Position numbers and translations under genes: made by a program
The notes under the pieces: model-generated
Seen by the model: the letters and a program-made list of their open reading frames with translations, nothing else
What the model was told of the DNA's origin: nothing
The model's database searches: none
Source: Bdellovibrionales bacterium
Lineage (GTDB): Bacteria > Bdellovibrionota > Bdellovibrionia > Bdellovibrionales > UBA1609
DNA length: 57,142 nt
Assembly: GCA_020630675.1 (NCBI GenBank)
Contig: JAHDIR010000017.1
Coordinates: 1-57,142 of the forward strand
Direction: 5' to 3'
Part shown: positions 17,969 to 27,907 of the stretch, piece by piece
How the letters are laid out: each line of letters opens with the position of its first letter
Position numbering within the stretch: position 1 is the stretch's first letter

Positions 17969-19957
17969 TTAGGCGTCTAAAGCACTCAGTTCAATTTGAC
18001 GAATTTGATCGCGAAGCTCTGCAGCTTTTTCAAAGTCGAGCTTTTTTGCCGCTTCTTTCATTTCTTTTTTTAAAGGCTCTAACTCCATTAACAATTGCTT
18101 GGGTGAGCTTAAGTTAGTTATTTTTCTTTTTTTATTACTAGCTAAATCCGTATAGCCGTAAATTTCAACTAAGCTTTTATGAATTTTCTTAATGATAGTT
18201 TTTGGAGTTATATTATTTTTTAAATTATGTTCTTCTTGTGCTTGACGGCGCCTTGCTGTTTCTTTCATAGCTTTGTCCATCGACTTAGTGATTCTATCTG
18301 CGTATAAAATAACTCTACCTTCAGAATTTCTCGCTGCTCGCCCAATGGTCTGAATTAACGAACGCTCTGAACGTAAAAAACCCTCTTTGTCAGCGTCAGT
18401 GATGGCCACCAAGCTCACCTCAGGAATATCCAAACCTTCTCGTAGTAGGTTAATACCAATTAAAACATCAAACACTCCCAACCTTAGGTTTCGGATAATA
18501 TCGGTGCGTTCTGCCGTTTTAATTTCGCTATGTAAGTACTTTACTTTAATACCGAGGTCTTCGTAGTAACTAGTGAGTGCTTCTGAACTTTTTTTTGTCA
18601 GTGTAGTCACTAAAACCCGCTCATTTTTTTTGACCCGCTCTTTGATTTCCCCTAAAAGATCATCCACCTGGTGAGTGACCGGACGCACCTCAATTAAAGG
18701 ATCTAAAAGTCCTGTCGGTCGAATAATTTGCTCAATCACCAAGCCTTCACCTTTTTGCAGTTCATATTCTCCGGGTGTGGCCGAAACGTAAACGACTTTA
18801 TCGACATAACTTTCAAATTCCTGAAAGTTAAGAGGACGATTATCCAAGGCCGAGGGTAAACGAAAAGCATGTTCCACTAAATTCATTTTACGAGCTCGGT
18901 CCCCTCTGTACATACCTCCAATTTGAGGAACAGTTACATGACTTTCATCAATAAATGTTAAAAAACTCTTAGGAAAATACTCAAGAAGAGTCGGAGGAGG
19001 GTCTCCGGCATTTCTACCCGTTAAATGACGGGAATAGTTTTCAATACCAGGGCAAAAACCCATTTCTAACATAAGCTCTAGATCATACGAGGTTCTTTGT
19101 TCAATGCGCTCTGCCTCGGGGTGCATAATTTGTTCTCGATAATAGTTAATTCGCTCCCGAAGCTCATCACGAATAGTTTCTACAGCTAAAGAGCGTTTTT
19201 CTTCTGTGCTAACATAATGACTTCCAGGGTAGATGGCGGCTTTTTCCACTTCATCAATAACCTTTCCTGTTAATGGATCAACCCAAGACATTCTATCAAT
19301 AAAGTCGCCAAAAAATTCAACGCGAAGAGCTTTTGAATCTTCAGAGGGAGGATGAACTTCAACGGTATCTCCCCTCACACGAAAACTTCCCCTTTGAAAA
19401 TCTATATCGTTGCGCGAATATTGAATACGCACTAGTTCTTTTAAAAAATGATTGCGCTTCATTTCAGAATTATTTTGTAAATGAATCATCATTCCTTCAT
19501 AGGCTTCTGGACTTCCTAAGCCATAAATACAAGAAACACTACTTACAATGATGACATCATCTCTTTCAAATAAAGAGCGAGTGGCCGAATGTCGCATTCT
19601 ATCTATTTGTTCATTAATAGAAGAATCTTTTTCGATAAAGGTGCCACTTGCGGGAATATATGCCTCTGGCTGGTAGTAGTCGTAATAAGAAACAAAGTAC
19701 TCAACGGCATTTTCCGGAAAGAACTCCTTAAACTCAGCATAAAGCTGTGCTGCCAAAGTTTTATTATGAGCCAAGATAAGTGTAGGCAAACCTACTCTTT
19801 CGATGGTTTTAGCCATAGAAAAGGTTTTTCCAGAACCAGTCACTCCAAGCAAAACTTGGTGCTTTAATTCATCTTTTAAATTACTCACCATCTGCTCAAT
19901 GGCCGCAGGCTGATCTCCTGCCGGCTTAAAATCGGTGACCATTTTAAATTTAGGCAT
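17969..19957 (-). CDS. uvrB: Excinuclease ABC subunit B
   Basis: 662 aa, standard length. Walker [11 protein letters not shown] (about 38-47), the beta-hairpin [12 protein letters not shown] that inserts into damaged DNA, DESH Walker B ([16 protein letters not shown]), the motif V/VI helicase region [16 protein letters not shown] and [10 protein letters not shown], and a C-terminal UVR helix pair ([17 protein letters not shown]) for UvrC. It verifies damage in nucleotide excision repair. SD AGGAG. It heads the minus-strand run that goes on to the esterase/ABC operon, ABC-F and uvrC. Confidence 0.98.
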   Translation of the reverse strand: MPKFKMVTDFKPAGDQPAAIEQMVSNLKDELKHQVLLGVTGSGKTFSMAKTIERVGLPTLILAHNKTLAAQLYAEFKEFFPENAVEYFVSYYDYYQPEAYIPASGTFIEKDSSINEQIDRMRHSATRSLFERDDVIIVSSVSCIYGLGSPEAYEGMMIHLQNNSEMKRNHFLKELVRIQYSRNDIDFQRGSFRVRGDTVEVHPPSEDSKALRVEFFGDFIDRMSWVDPLTGKVIDEVEKAAIYPGSHYVSTEEKRSLAVETIRDELRERINYYREQIMHPEAERIEQRTSYDLELMLEMGFCPGIENYSRHLTGRNAGDPPPTLLEYFPKSFLTFIDESHVTVPQIGGMYRGDRARKMNLVEHAFRLPSALDNRPLNFQEFESYVDKVVYVSATPGEYELQKGEGLVIEQIIRPTGLLDPLIEVRPVTHQVDDLLGEIKERVKKNERVLVTTLTKKSSEALTSYYEDLGIKVKYLHSEIKTAERTDIIRNLRLGVFDVLIGINLLREGLDIPEVSLVAITDADKEGFLRSERSLIQTIGRAARNSEGRVILYADRITKSMDKAMKETARRRQAQEEHNLKNNITPKTIIKKIHKSLVEIYGYTDLASNKKRKITNLSSPKQLLMELEPLKKEMKEAAKKLDFEKAAELRDQIRQIELSALDA

Positions 19958-20129
19958 TCTTTTAACTCCTGAGGACTAAACCCATAATAAACAGTGTTTA
20001 TTTAAATATAAATTATCAATTTGAGATGCTGATATTGTAGCCAATGACAAAGGTATAAACAACCAAATGGCACTAGAAGCACTCTGCGCCTGGCACAATA
20101 GTTGATAGGTAACAAGCTAATGTGACTTT

Positions 20130-20196
20130 AGAGTCAGACAAGCTTTTAAAAAGAAATACATTCTTGTTTAGGGGCTTGTCTGGCTCTTTCTTTTTT
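20130..20196 (+). terminator. Strong plus-strand terminator-like hairpin with no plus-strand gene
   Basis: AGAGTCAGACAAGC (20130-20143) pairs with GCTTGTCTGGCTCT (20174-20187), 14 bp with one G-T. It is followed on the plus strand by TTTCTTTTTT (to 20196). The other strand has no U-run. No plus-strand gene precedes it between uvrB and cysS, so it may end a small RNA or block antisense reading into cysS. It could instead serve cysS on the minus strand as a U-less stabilising hairpin. Confidence 0.5.
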
Positions 20197-21658
20197 ATGA
20201 CTTGTCGACTTCCCAAACACTGCCTTCTGCAGAGTCCATCACAAGAACACCCATGCTTGCTAACTGGTCACGTATTTCGTCCGATTTGGCGTAGTCTTTA
20301 TTTTCACGAGCCTTCTTTCTACTTGCCACCAATTGATTTATATCTTCCCGGTTCAGCCCCTTTTGCCTTAACAACATATCATCTAAAATTTGGAGGTATT
20401 CCGCTGGGTTCTCTTGAAACAAAGCCAAAATATTTCCTCGATCTTTAATCCAATGAAGGTAAACCTCGGCGACAGCTTTTTGCTCAGGCTTTACCTTACC
20501 CGGTTTACGAGTTAAATTATTAAAAGCCCTCATCAGTTCAAAAAATTTAGACAGAGCATCGGCGGTGTTAAAGTCTTCATTCATAGATGCCTCAAAACCA
20601 TGACTGGCTTCATCCACCTGCTGTTGAAAACTGTCGGGAACTGGGGCTAAAGATAAGTCATGACCAATCAAGTCTTGGGCCCACTTCAGGCTAGAATAAA
20701 ACTTGGCTAAAGAGGAGATCGCTCGCTCAATTTGTTTATCACTGAAGTCAATGATACTGCGATAATGAGACGATAAATTTAAAAACTTTAAAACTTCACC
20801 GTTGTACTCCTCTAAAAAAGAGCGCCCGGTTTTGACATTACCTAAAGACTTTGACATTTTTTGCTGACCAAACTCTAACATATTATTATGCATCCAATAG
20901 TTTACATAACTCTTACCCGAGCAAGCCTCACTTTGAGCTATTTCATTTTCATGATGAGGGAAAACAAGGTCTAAACCTCCTCCATGAATATCAATAGTCT
21001 CCCCTAACATTTCTTTGGCCATTACCGAGCATTCAATATGCCAACCAGGCCGCCCTTCTCCCCAAGGAGACGTCCAAGACGGCTCCCCTTCTTTCGCAGA
21101 CTTCCAAAGCGCAAAGTCAGAGGGGTGTTTTTTTAATTCATTGGCTTCAATACGCACGCCAGACTCTAGCTCATCAATATTTTTGTTACTTAGTTGCCCA
21201 TAGTCAGGAAACTCCTGAACATCAAAATAAACATCGCCATTGCCGGGAGCGTAGGCTTTTCCTTTTTCGATTAAGCTAGACACCATATTTATGATATCTG
21301 CCATATGCTCTGTAACTCTTGGGTTTTTAGTGTGAGGCCTTAACCTTAACGTGGCGTAGTCTTTTTCAAACTCAGCAATGTATTTTTCGGCTAACTCTTT
21401 AGGAGTTGTTCCTACTTCATTGGCACGATTAATAATTTTATCATCAACATCTGTATAGTTATAAATGTATTTAACTTCGTAATTATTTTTTTCAAACCAA
21501 TTTCTTACAACATTAAAAAATATGGCGCCTCTAAAGTTTCCAACATGAAGAAAGTCGTAAACCGTTGGGCCGCATACATACATGGAAACATGCCCTTCTT
21601 TGATGGGTTTGAACTCGTGTTTCTTTTTCGTCATAGAATTATATATTTTAATAGACAT
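20195..21658 (-). CDS. cysS: Cysteinyl-tRNA synthetase
   Basis: 487 aa from the ATG at 21658, which has GGAG 7 nt upstream and begins MSIKIYNS, matching the usual CysRS N-terminus. An in-frame start at 21715 would add 19 unlikely residues. HIGH-type motif FLHVGN with the zinc cysteine in MYVCGPTVYD, the second zinc region IECSVMAKEML/GGGLDLVFPHHENE, and the KMSKS loop KMSKSLGN. It charges tRNA-Cys, a copy of which lies at the left edge. It follows gltX by about 107 bp on the same strand. Confidence 0.97.
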   Translation of the reverse strand: MSIKIYNSMTKKKHEFKPIKEGHVSMYVCGPTVYDFLHVGNFRGAIFFNVVRNWFEKNNYEVKYIYNYTDVDDKIINRANEVGTTPKELAEKYIAEFEKDYATLRLRPHTKNPRVTEHMADIINMVSSLIEKGKAYAPGNGDVYFDVQEFPDYGQLSNKNIDELESGVRIEANELKKHPSDFALWKSAKEGEPSWTSPWGEGRPGWHIECSVMAKEMLGETIDIHGGGLDLVFPHHENEIAQSEACSGKSYVNYWMHNNMLEFGQQKMSKSLGNVKTGRSFLEEYNGEVLKFLNLSSHYRSIIDFSDKQIERAISSLAKFYSSLKWAQDLIGHDLSLAPVPDSFQQQVDEASHGFEASMNEDFNTADALSKFFELMRAFNNLTRKPGKVKPEQKAVAEVYLHWIKDRGNILALFQENPAEYLQILDDMLLRQKGLNREDINQLVASRKKARENKDYAKSDEIRDQLASMGVLVMDSAEGSVWEVDKS

Positions 21659-21765
21659 CACTTCTCCGTCCATTTGATCAGTTAAAGCAGGTTTCAGTTG
21701 TAGCACTGAGCCCACTTATATTTAAGATAACTTGTAATTTTTTTATTGTAAAAGAAGGTTATGCC

Positions 21766-23241
21766 CTACGGGCAAGACTTTAAAGCCGTTTGAGCTCTTT
21801 CTAAAAGGTCAGATTTTTCCATTAAGGGCACAAGAAGTTTTACTTCAGCACCATGTGGCTGACCAATGACGGCCACTCGAATGGGCATAAATAAATTCTT
21901 ACCTTTCACCTGACACTCCGTCTTAATAGTTTGTTGAATTTCTCCAAAGGCTTCTTCGGTCAGTTTATCACATTTCTTAACTAAAGAAACCCACTTTTCA
22001 ATAACTGGTCTTGTTGACTCCCAAGACAGTACCTCTTTTGCCTTTTCAGATAACTGAAAAGTACCCTTAGATAAAGGACGAAATAGCTCAACAGCATCGG
22101 CAAGAGTTTCCATAGATGTTTTCATAAGGCCTAAAGAAAGACTTTGCCACTCTAAATCTGTAGGAAGATCAAAGTTGTGTTTCAAAAAATAAGGCTGTAG
22201 CTTTTCCCATAGTGTTTTGTGGTCAAGAGCTCGTAAATGAGTTGCGTTCACCCATTTTAGCTTTGTTTCATCAAAAACAGCACTGGCCGAGTTTAAGCGA
22301 TCAGTGTCAAATTGCTCAACCAACTCTTTCATAGATAAAATTTCTTGGGCCTTTGGTGAGCTCCAACCCAAAAGGGCCAAAAAGTTATTCATAGCCTCCG
22401 GCAAAAAGCCCTGTTCATTATAGTCGTTCACACTGGTGGCCCCGTGCCTTTTGCTCAGTTTTTGCCGATCAGAGCCCAAGATTATAGATAAATGACCAAA
22501 CTGCGGGCGCTCAAAATTAAAGGCCTCGTAAATCATCATTTGTCTTAAACTATTGCTTAAATGCTCTTCAGCTCGAAATACATGAGAGATCTTCATCAGT
22601 GAATCATCAATGACACAACAAAAATTGTAGACAGGCATACCATTTGAACGAATTAAAACAAAATCGCCAACCACTTCCGATTGAAACTTAACCTGCCCTC
22701 GAACAAGGTCATTCAAAATATATTCACGATTTTCTTTAGGCACTTTAAAGCGAATGACTGGCTGAGTAGAGCTTTCTTTTTTATAATCTAAAGCTTTTTG
22801 TAAAGGCCAATCACGATAAGGACTATTTATATGAGGAGGTCTTCCCTCTTTTTTAGCTAGTTCTTTTTGTTGATCAATTTCTTCATCACTCAAAAAGCAA
22901 TAATAAGCGAGCTGTCTTTCAAGAAGGTCGTCGGCGTACTTTTGGTAGATATCTTGGCGTTGACTTTGACGGTAGGGCCCAAATTCCCCAACATTTTTTA
23001 AAGTTTCTGAGTCGACACCTTCTTGCCAGTCTAAACCCAGCCACTTTAAATCTTGCATTTGCATGCGCATGGACTCTTCGGTGCTTCTTTCTAGGTCGGT
23101 GTCCTCTACTCTCAATATAAAAGTACCATTGTATTTTTTGGCATACAAATAGGCGTATAAAGCGGTTCTTGCTCCTCCCACATGTAAATAACCAGTAGGA
23201 CTTGGGGCAAAACGAACTCGAATGTCAGATGATGAACTCAT
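21766..23241 (-). CDS. gltX: Glutamyl-tRNA synthetase
   Basis: 491 aa class I synthetase. HIGH motif in APSPTGYLHVGGARTALYA, the GluRS-specific VEDTDLERST, KMSKS equivalent KLSKRHGATSV, and a C-terminal helical anticodon-binding region (from about 330). SD GGAGTC before the ATG. A clear terminator of carD lies between carD and this start, so it probably has its own promoter in that 67-bp gap or is read through. Whether it is discriminating or non-discriminating cannot be decided here; no gatCAB genes are in the window. Confidence 0.97.
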   Translation of the reverse strand: MSSSSDIRVRFAPSPTGYLHVGGARTALYAYLYAKKYNGTFILRVEDTDLERSTEESMRMQMQDLKWLGLDWQEGVDSETLKNVGEFGPYRQSQRQDIYQKYADDLLERQLAYYCFLSDEEIDQQKELAKKEGRPPHINSPYRDWPLQKALDYKKESSTQPVIRFKVPKENREYILNDLVRGQVKFQSEVVGDFVLIRSNGMPVYNFCCVIDDSLMKISHVFRAEEHLSNSLRQMMIYEAFNFERPQFGHLSIILGSDRQKLSKRHGATSVNDYNEQGFLPEAMNNFLALLGWSSPKAQEILSMKELVEQFDTDRLNSASAVFDETKLKWVNATHLRALDHKTLWEKLQPYFLKHNFDLPTDLEWQSLSLGLMKTSMETLADAVELFRPLSKGTFQLSEKAKEVLSWESTRPVIEKWVSLVKKCDKLTEEAFGEIQQTIKTECQVKGKNLFMPIRVAVIGQPHGAEVKLLVPLMEKSDLLERAQTALKSCP

Positions 23242-23255
23242 AGTGTTGACTCCAT

Positions 23256-23288
23256 AAAAAAAGGCTAAGCCGGACTAGCTTAGCCTTT
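23256..23288 (-). terminator. Intrinsic terminator of carD
   Basis: An 11-bp perfect stem (23260-23270 with 23278-23288, AAAGGCTAAGC/GCTTAGCCTTT) with a 7-nt loop. On the minus strand it is followed by a run of seven Ts. It lies 20 bp past the carD stop and 15 bp before the gltX start. Confidence 0.9.
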
Positions 23289-23308
23289 AAGTCAAAAAAA
23301 AACAATTC

Positions 23309-23812
23309 TTATACGCTAGTTTCCTGTAGCCCAAAGATCGCAGCGACATCTTGCTGCTCTTGAAGTTCTTTTTTACTGGTCGCTATGGAAAGTTCGCTTA
23401 AAAGTAAGTTTTTAGCATTATCTAACATTTTGCGTTCACCAAAGCTGAGCTCTTTTTCAGCTTTTAAGACATAGAGGTCTCTTAAAACTTCAGCTATTTC
23501 GTAAACAGACCCTGTTTTAATTTTTTCGGTGTATTCACGAAAACGTCGGTTCCAAGTTTGGTTATCAATTTTCACTTTTGTTTCTTTTAATATTCCTAAG
23601 ACTTTACCAGCCTCACTTTTAGAAATAATCGGGCGTAAACCCACAGAGTTTGCATTTGTTTTCGGAACCATGATTTTCATGCCACTATCAGCGATTTTAA
23701 TCGAATAAAAAGTGTGCTCGTTTCCACAGATTTCCTTAGTTTCAATAGCTGCCACTTTACCAACTCCATGACCAGGATAAACTGCATTATCACCAACTTT
23801 AAATTCAACCAT
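23309..23812 (-). CDS. carD: CarD/CdnL family RNA polymerase-binding regulator
   Basis: 167 aa. The N-terminal Tudor-like RNAP-interaction domain begins FKVGDNAVYPGHGVGKV (about 4-70) and is followed by a helical C-terminal domain with NRRFREYTEKIKTGSVYEIAEV and the LSFGERKMLDNA signature. The family binds the RNAP beta subunit and stabilises open complexes at sigma-70-type promoters; it is essential in Myxococcus as CdnL. Strong SD GGAGG. A strong terminator makes it essentially monocistronic. Confidence 0.95.
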   Translation of the reverse strand: MVEFKVGDNAVYPGHGVGKVAAIETKEICGNEHTFYSIKIADSGMKIMVPKTNANSVGLRPIISKSEAGKVLGILKETKVKIDNQTWNRRFREYTEKIKTGSVYEIAEVLRDLYVLKAEKELSFGERKMLDNAKNLLLSELSIATSKKELQEQQDVAAIFGLQETSV

Positions 23813-23966
23813 TTAGACCTCCGGGAAATGTTTTATTTGTATGAGCATATCAACAGAAATATGTTTGTTTTCTGGATTTAAACCACATGCGAAAGACCAA
23901 TAGATACCACTTTTGACACTACTTATCAACGTTTAATAAGCAAAAGTAATAGATTGAGTTTGATCT

Positions 23967-26093
23967 CTAACCTACTGTAAATTCGCTGTTTTTTTGTAGA
24001 ATTTTCACTATAGGCTCATGGGCGCTAATTTTTAGTTCAGGATCACGATCTACCAACTCGAAAGCAGCCTCTTTAGCCATTTGAAGTAATTTTTGATCTC
24101 GCACCAAATTAGCAATCTTAAACCCAGGAAGCCCTGATTGTCTTCGCCCTAAAAACTCACCAGGCCCTCGAATTTCAAGGTCTTTTTCGGCAATTTTAAA
24201 GCCATCATTGGTTTGCTCCATGATTTCAGCCCTTAGCTTCGATACATCTGACATGGCATAGCCTAACATTAATATACAAAAACTCTTATGTTTCCCTCGC
24301 CCCACTCGCCCGCGAAGCTGATGAAGTTGAGACAAGCCAAAGCGCTCAGTGTGCTCTATCACCATAATATTGGCATTTGGAACATCAACACCAACTTCAA
24401 TCACGGTTGTCGCCACGAGCACTTGAATTTTATTGTCACGAAACTCACGCATAACAGCGTCTTTTTCTTCCGGCTTCATACGACCATGCAATAAACCAAA
24501 TTTATATTTAGGAAACTGAGCTTTCAGTTTTTCATACTCAGTCATAGCATTTTTTAATTCAATTTTTTCACTTTCTTCAACCAAAGGGTAAACGACATAA
24601 GCTTGTCTGCCTTTTTCTAACTGATCAATCATAAATTTTATGACTTGAGGTCGTTTGCTTTCAAAAGCCATTCGAGTTTGAATGGGAGTGCGCCCCACTG
24701 GTTTTTCATCAATAATGGTGACATCTAAATCGCCATAAACCGTCATTGCTAAAGAGCGCGGAATTGGCGTGGCTGTCATGACTAAGAAGTGAGGGGACAA
24801 ACCTTTACTTTTGAGCTTTCCTCTTTGATCAACCCCAAACCTGTGTTGCTCATCAACAATGGCTAAGCTTAAATTTTTAAACTCTACTTTATCTTGAATT
24901 AAAGCATGAGTACCTAAACACAGATGAATTTCACCACTGGCTAAGCCTTCATAAACCTTCTTTTTTTCAGCTTCCTTCATAGAACCTATTAACAAACCCA
25001 TCTTTAAACCCAAAGGCTCTAACAAACTGACAGCCGTTTTATAGTGTTGCTCGGCCAATATTTCAGTGGGTGCCATAAAAGCCGTTTGACAGCCATTTTC
25101 AATGGCATGAACACAAGCAAGTAACCCCACTAAAGTTTTTCCGCAGCCGACATCTCCTTGCACTAAACGATGCATAGGGTGACTCTTTTTTAAATCCTTC
25201 TTAATTTCAACTAATGCTCTTTCTTGTGCACCCGTGAGCTGAAAAGGTAAAGACGCCTTAACTTTTTCAACTAAAGCAGACTCTTTTTTTAAGCTTGAAG
25301 CCTTTTCTTTTTGAATGCCTTTACGCTTTCTTGCCAGATGAAGTTCTAACCAAAAGAATTCTTCAAAGATAATACGACGATGAGCTTTGGTTTTATAATC
25401 TAAGTAAAGCTCTGATGACTCACCCCCCTCAGGTAAATGCAATGACTTTAAAGCTTGACCCTTGGAAACCAAATCATATTTTTTTACCATCCACTCAGGT
25501 AAAACTTCAGGAACTCCTTTAGAGCGACCAATTTTCACATCTATTTCCGATAACGGGGCCGGCTTATCTATCAGCTGAAGAATTACTTGTTCAATCAAAA
25601 CTCTTAATTTGCCTGGTTTAACACCATCAATTTCAGAGTAAAGTGGTAAAATTTTGTCAGCATTTTCCTCGTTCTCATCAAAGAAATGAATATCTGGGTG
25701 TTGCATTTGTAGGCGACCCCGGTATTGAGTGAGTTTACCGGAAACTCTCACTTTCATTCCTGGTTGAAAACGTTCAAAATAGCCCTTGTATGGCATGCGA
25801 AAGTATTTACAAGAAAGCTTACCAGAGGCATCTGAAACTAAGACTTCATACATTTTTCGATAGCTCTTTCCCATGGGAATAGAGCTAACTTTCACAACAT
25901 GAGCAACAAGGCTAACGAGCTCTTCAGGCTTAAGGCTAGCAATGTTTCTAGCACTTCTGCGATCTTCGTAACTTCGAGGGTACCACTCCAACAAATCACC
26001 CACGGTGTGAATGTCTTTTTTGGCAAAGAAGGTTCCTAGTTTAGGCCCCACACCTTTAAGATACTGAATTGAGGTGTCGTAAAATAAGGACAT
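23967..26093 (-). CDS. recG: ATP-dependent DNA helicase RecG
   Basis: 708 aa (E. coli 693). It has an N-terminal wedge/OB domain with a helix-hairpin-like IQYLKGVGPKLG, Walker A QGDVGCGKT, Walker B DEQHR, motif III MTATPIPRSLAMT, helicase motifs VGVDVPNANIMVIEHTERFG and QLRGRVGRG, and the TRG region near the C-terminus. It remodels stalled forks and Holliday junctions. SD AGGG sits close to the ATG. It is separated from carD by 154 bp in the same direction. Confidence 0.97.
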   Translation of the reverse strand: MSLFYDTSIQYLKGVGPKLGTFFAKKDIHTVGDLLEWYPRSYEDRRSARNIASLKPEELVSLVAHVVKVSSIPMGKSYRKMYEVLVSDASGKLSCKYFRMPYKGYFERFQPGMKVRVSGKLTQYRGRLQMQHPDIHFFDENEENADKILPLYSEIDGVKPGKLRVLIEQVILQLIDKPAPLSEIDVKIGRSKGVPEVLPEWMVKKYDLVSKGQALKSLHLPEGGESSELYLDYKTKAHRRIIFEEFFWLELHLARKRKGIQKEKASSLKKESALVEKVKASLPFQLTGAQERALVEIKKDLKKSHPMHRLVQGDVGCGKTLVGLLACVHAIENGCQTAFMAPTEILAEQHYKTAVSLLEPLGLKMGLLIGSMKEAEKKKVYEGLASGEIHLCLGTHALIQDKVEFKNLSLAIVDEQHRFGVDQRGKLKSKGLSPHFLVMTATPIPRSLAMTVYGDLDVTIIDEKPVGRTPIQTRMAFESKRPQVIKFMIDQLEKGRQAYVVYPLVEESEKIELKNAMTEYEKLKAQFPKYKFGLLHGRMKPEEKDAVMREFRDNKIQVLVATTVIEVGVDVPNANIMVIEHTERFGLSQLHQLRGRVGRGKHKSFCILMLGYAMSDVSKLRAEIMEQTNDGFKIAEKDLEIRGPGEFLGRRQSGLPGFKIANLVRDQKLLQMAKEAAFELVDRDPELKISAHEPIVKILQKNSEFTVG

Positions 26094-26292
26094 AAGCCCT
26101 ACTATACATCTCTAGAGCAAAGTGTAAAGCTTCTGAGAGGGGTTTGGATAAAATACCCTCTTCATAGGCTCTTATTCTTAGCCAATCACTCAAAAGATTT
26201 GACAAAAAATTGAAATTTTAAACCATAAAACTAGCCATAACCAAAGGTTAGTTACTTTTGGAAATGGGTTATTTATATGAGATAATTTCTTT

Positions 26293-27243
26293 ATGTATGA
26301 TAAAGACTTTTTCCATATTCAAATTCGCTCCCTTTCTTCTAAAGATAGCATTCCATTTGATGTTTATATAAAAATAAATGACAAGAAAGTGCATTACTTA
26401 AAAGCTGGGGATAAATTCGACGATAATAAAATTATTCAGTTTCAAACTAAGGCCTCAGAGTCATTTTTTATTCGCGCCGAAGACAAGCTGACTTACAAAA
26501 GTTTTATCCAAAAAAAACTTTCCTCAGATGATTTTTCTAGTCATGAAAAGGCTCAAATTTTAAGAGATAGCTCCATGTCTTTGATTGAAGAGCTTTTTGA
26601 AAGCCCTACCGTAGAGGATGCCCTTAAAGGGTCACAACAAGTGATCGATAACTTCATGAACTTTATGGATGATGACCCTGATGCCGTTTCTCAGTTGGTG
26701 AAACTATCATCTCATGACTTTTACACCTACAATCATTCTTTAGATGTTGGAATTTATAGCTTAGGCCTTGGTCGTATATTAGGCTTTTCTGGAGACGAGC
26801 TTCAAGAACTAGGAGAAGGCGCACTCATTCATGATATTGGTAAACGTCAAGTTCATGTTGATATCATTACCAAAGATGGTCCGTTAGATGAGCTCGAGTG
26901 GCTACAAATGCGTAAACACCCGCAATACGGGTTACAAATTTTAAATGATTTTGATGTGTCCAATGCCATTAAGGCTTGTTGCTTTGAGCATCATGAAAAT
27001 ATGATGGGCACCGGTTACCCTCAAAAACTACCTGGAAGTGAAATTCATCCCTTTGCCAGAATTATTGCTATCACCGACACCTATGATGCATTAACGACTC
27101 AAAGAACTTACAATGTTCCTATGACTCCTGAAGAGGCCCTTAACTTTATGAAGGGTAAACTCAAAGGAAAGTACGACGAAGACTTCCTAGAGGCTATGTA
27201 CTCGGTGTTGTTTAAACTAAAAGCGAAAGAAAAAGCGTCTTAA
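26293..27243 (+). CDS. HD-GYP domain protein (putative c-di-GMP phosphodiesterase)
   Basis: 316 aa. The N-terminal ~100 residues are an unrecognised soluble module. The HD-GYP domain (about 120-310) has E175, H180-D181 in LIHDIGK, H209 in KHPQYG, HH at 233-234, GTGYP at 239-243 and the ITDTYDALTTQRTY segment. A complete metal-ligand set suggests an active phosphodiesterase hydrolysing c-di-GMP. It has no REC or membrane region, so the input is unknown. Only a weak GAGA precedes the ATG. It is convergent with and almost touching the YceI-like gene. Confidence 0.93.
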   Translation: MYDKDFFHIQIRSLSSKDSIPFDVYIKINDKKVHYLKAGDKFDDNKIIQFQTKASESFFIRAEDKLTYKSFIQKKLSSDDFSSHEKAQILRDSSMSLIEELFESPTVEDALKGSQQVIDNFMNFMDDDPDAVSQLVKLSSHDFYTYNHSLDVGIYSLGLGRILGFSGDELQELGEGALIHDIGKRQVHVDIITKDGPLDELEWLQMRKHPQYGLQILNDFDVSNAIKACCFEHHENMMGTGYPQKLPGSEIHPFARIIAITDTYDALTTQRTYNVPMTPEEALNFMKGKLKGKYDEDFLEAMYSVLFKLKAKEKAS

Positions 27244-27245
27244 CA

Positions 27246-27875
27246 CTACCTACAAAACTTAGACATTTTGCCCGTAATGGACAAACCAACATTCGTCCAA
27301 GTTTTGGAAACTCCATCAGCTCCGGCATGTAGCTTTTCGCAGGCTTTTGAAATACTTTTATAGGCTGTATTCATTTTAAAATTCTTCAAAACATCGATTT
27401 CACCTAATAGCTCAAAAGAGTGATCGTCAGTAATTTTAGTTTCAAATACGATCGGCGTTTTTTGCCCATTCATAATAATTTCAATGGTCGATTTTTTTTC
27501 TTTTGGCTGAAAGGAAACTCCTTGCCCTTGAATAAATTGAGCATTAATCATTTTTTTAAAAAAATATTTAAAAATACGCTTGTCACGAACCCAGGAATTG
27601 GAATCGACAGAATCCGTCTCAATTTTAAACTTCAGCGATTTTACAAGATCGTTAATTGTTGAAGCAGGCTTTGAACTCCAGTTATTTTTTTTAAAGCTAC
27701 CACTGACTGCAATTTTTTCTGTGGTTTTATAAGCGGTCCACTTAAGCTTCACACTGCTTTTTTCAATATTATAAACACAAGCTGTATCGACAGAAGCGGT
27801 GTTTACATTCGCGTCCTTGGCTATCGACTTATAACCACAACCTAAAAATAAGATAACAATAAATACTAATTTCAT
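27246..27875 (-). CDS. YceI-like domain lipoprotein or exported protein
   Basis: 209 aa. The N-terminus LFLGC gives a lipobox at residue 13. The domain from about 30 fits YceI: YNIEKSSVKLKWTAYKTTEKIAVSGSF, the FKIETDSVDSNSWVRD strand and KTPIVFETKI. YceI lipocalin-like proteins bind isoprenoids in the periplasm; the ligand here is unknown. SD AAAGGAA. It is the last gene of the lysS / rhodanese / YceI run (32-bp gap). Confidence 0.8.
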   Translation of the reverse strand: MKLVFIVILFLGCGYKSIAKDANVNTASVDTACVYNIEKSSVKLKWTAYKTTEKIAVSGSFKKNNWSSKPASTINDLVKSLKFKIETDSVDSNSWVRDKRIFKYFFKKMINAQFIQGQGVSFQPKEKKSTIEIIMNGQKTPIVFETKITDDHSFELLGEIDVLKNFKMNTAYKSISKACEKLHAGADGVSKTWTNVGLSITGKMSKFCR

Positions 27876-27907
27876 AATTTTAAATTCCTTTAGTCATAAG
27901 TTAAGTA

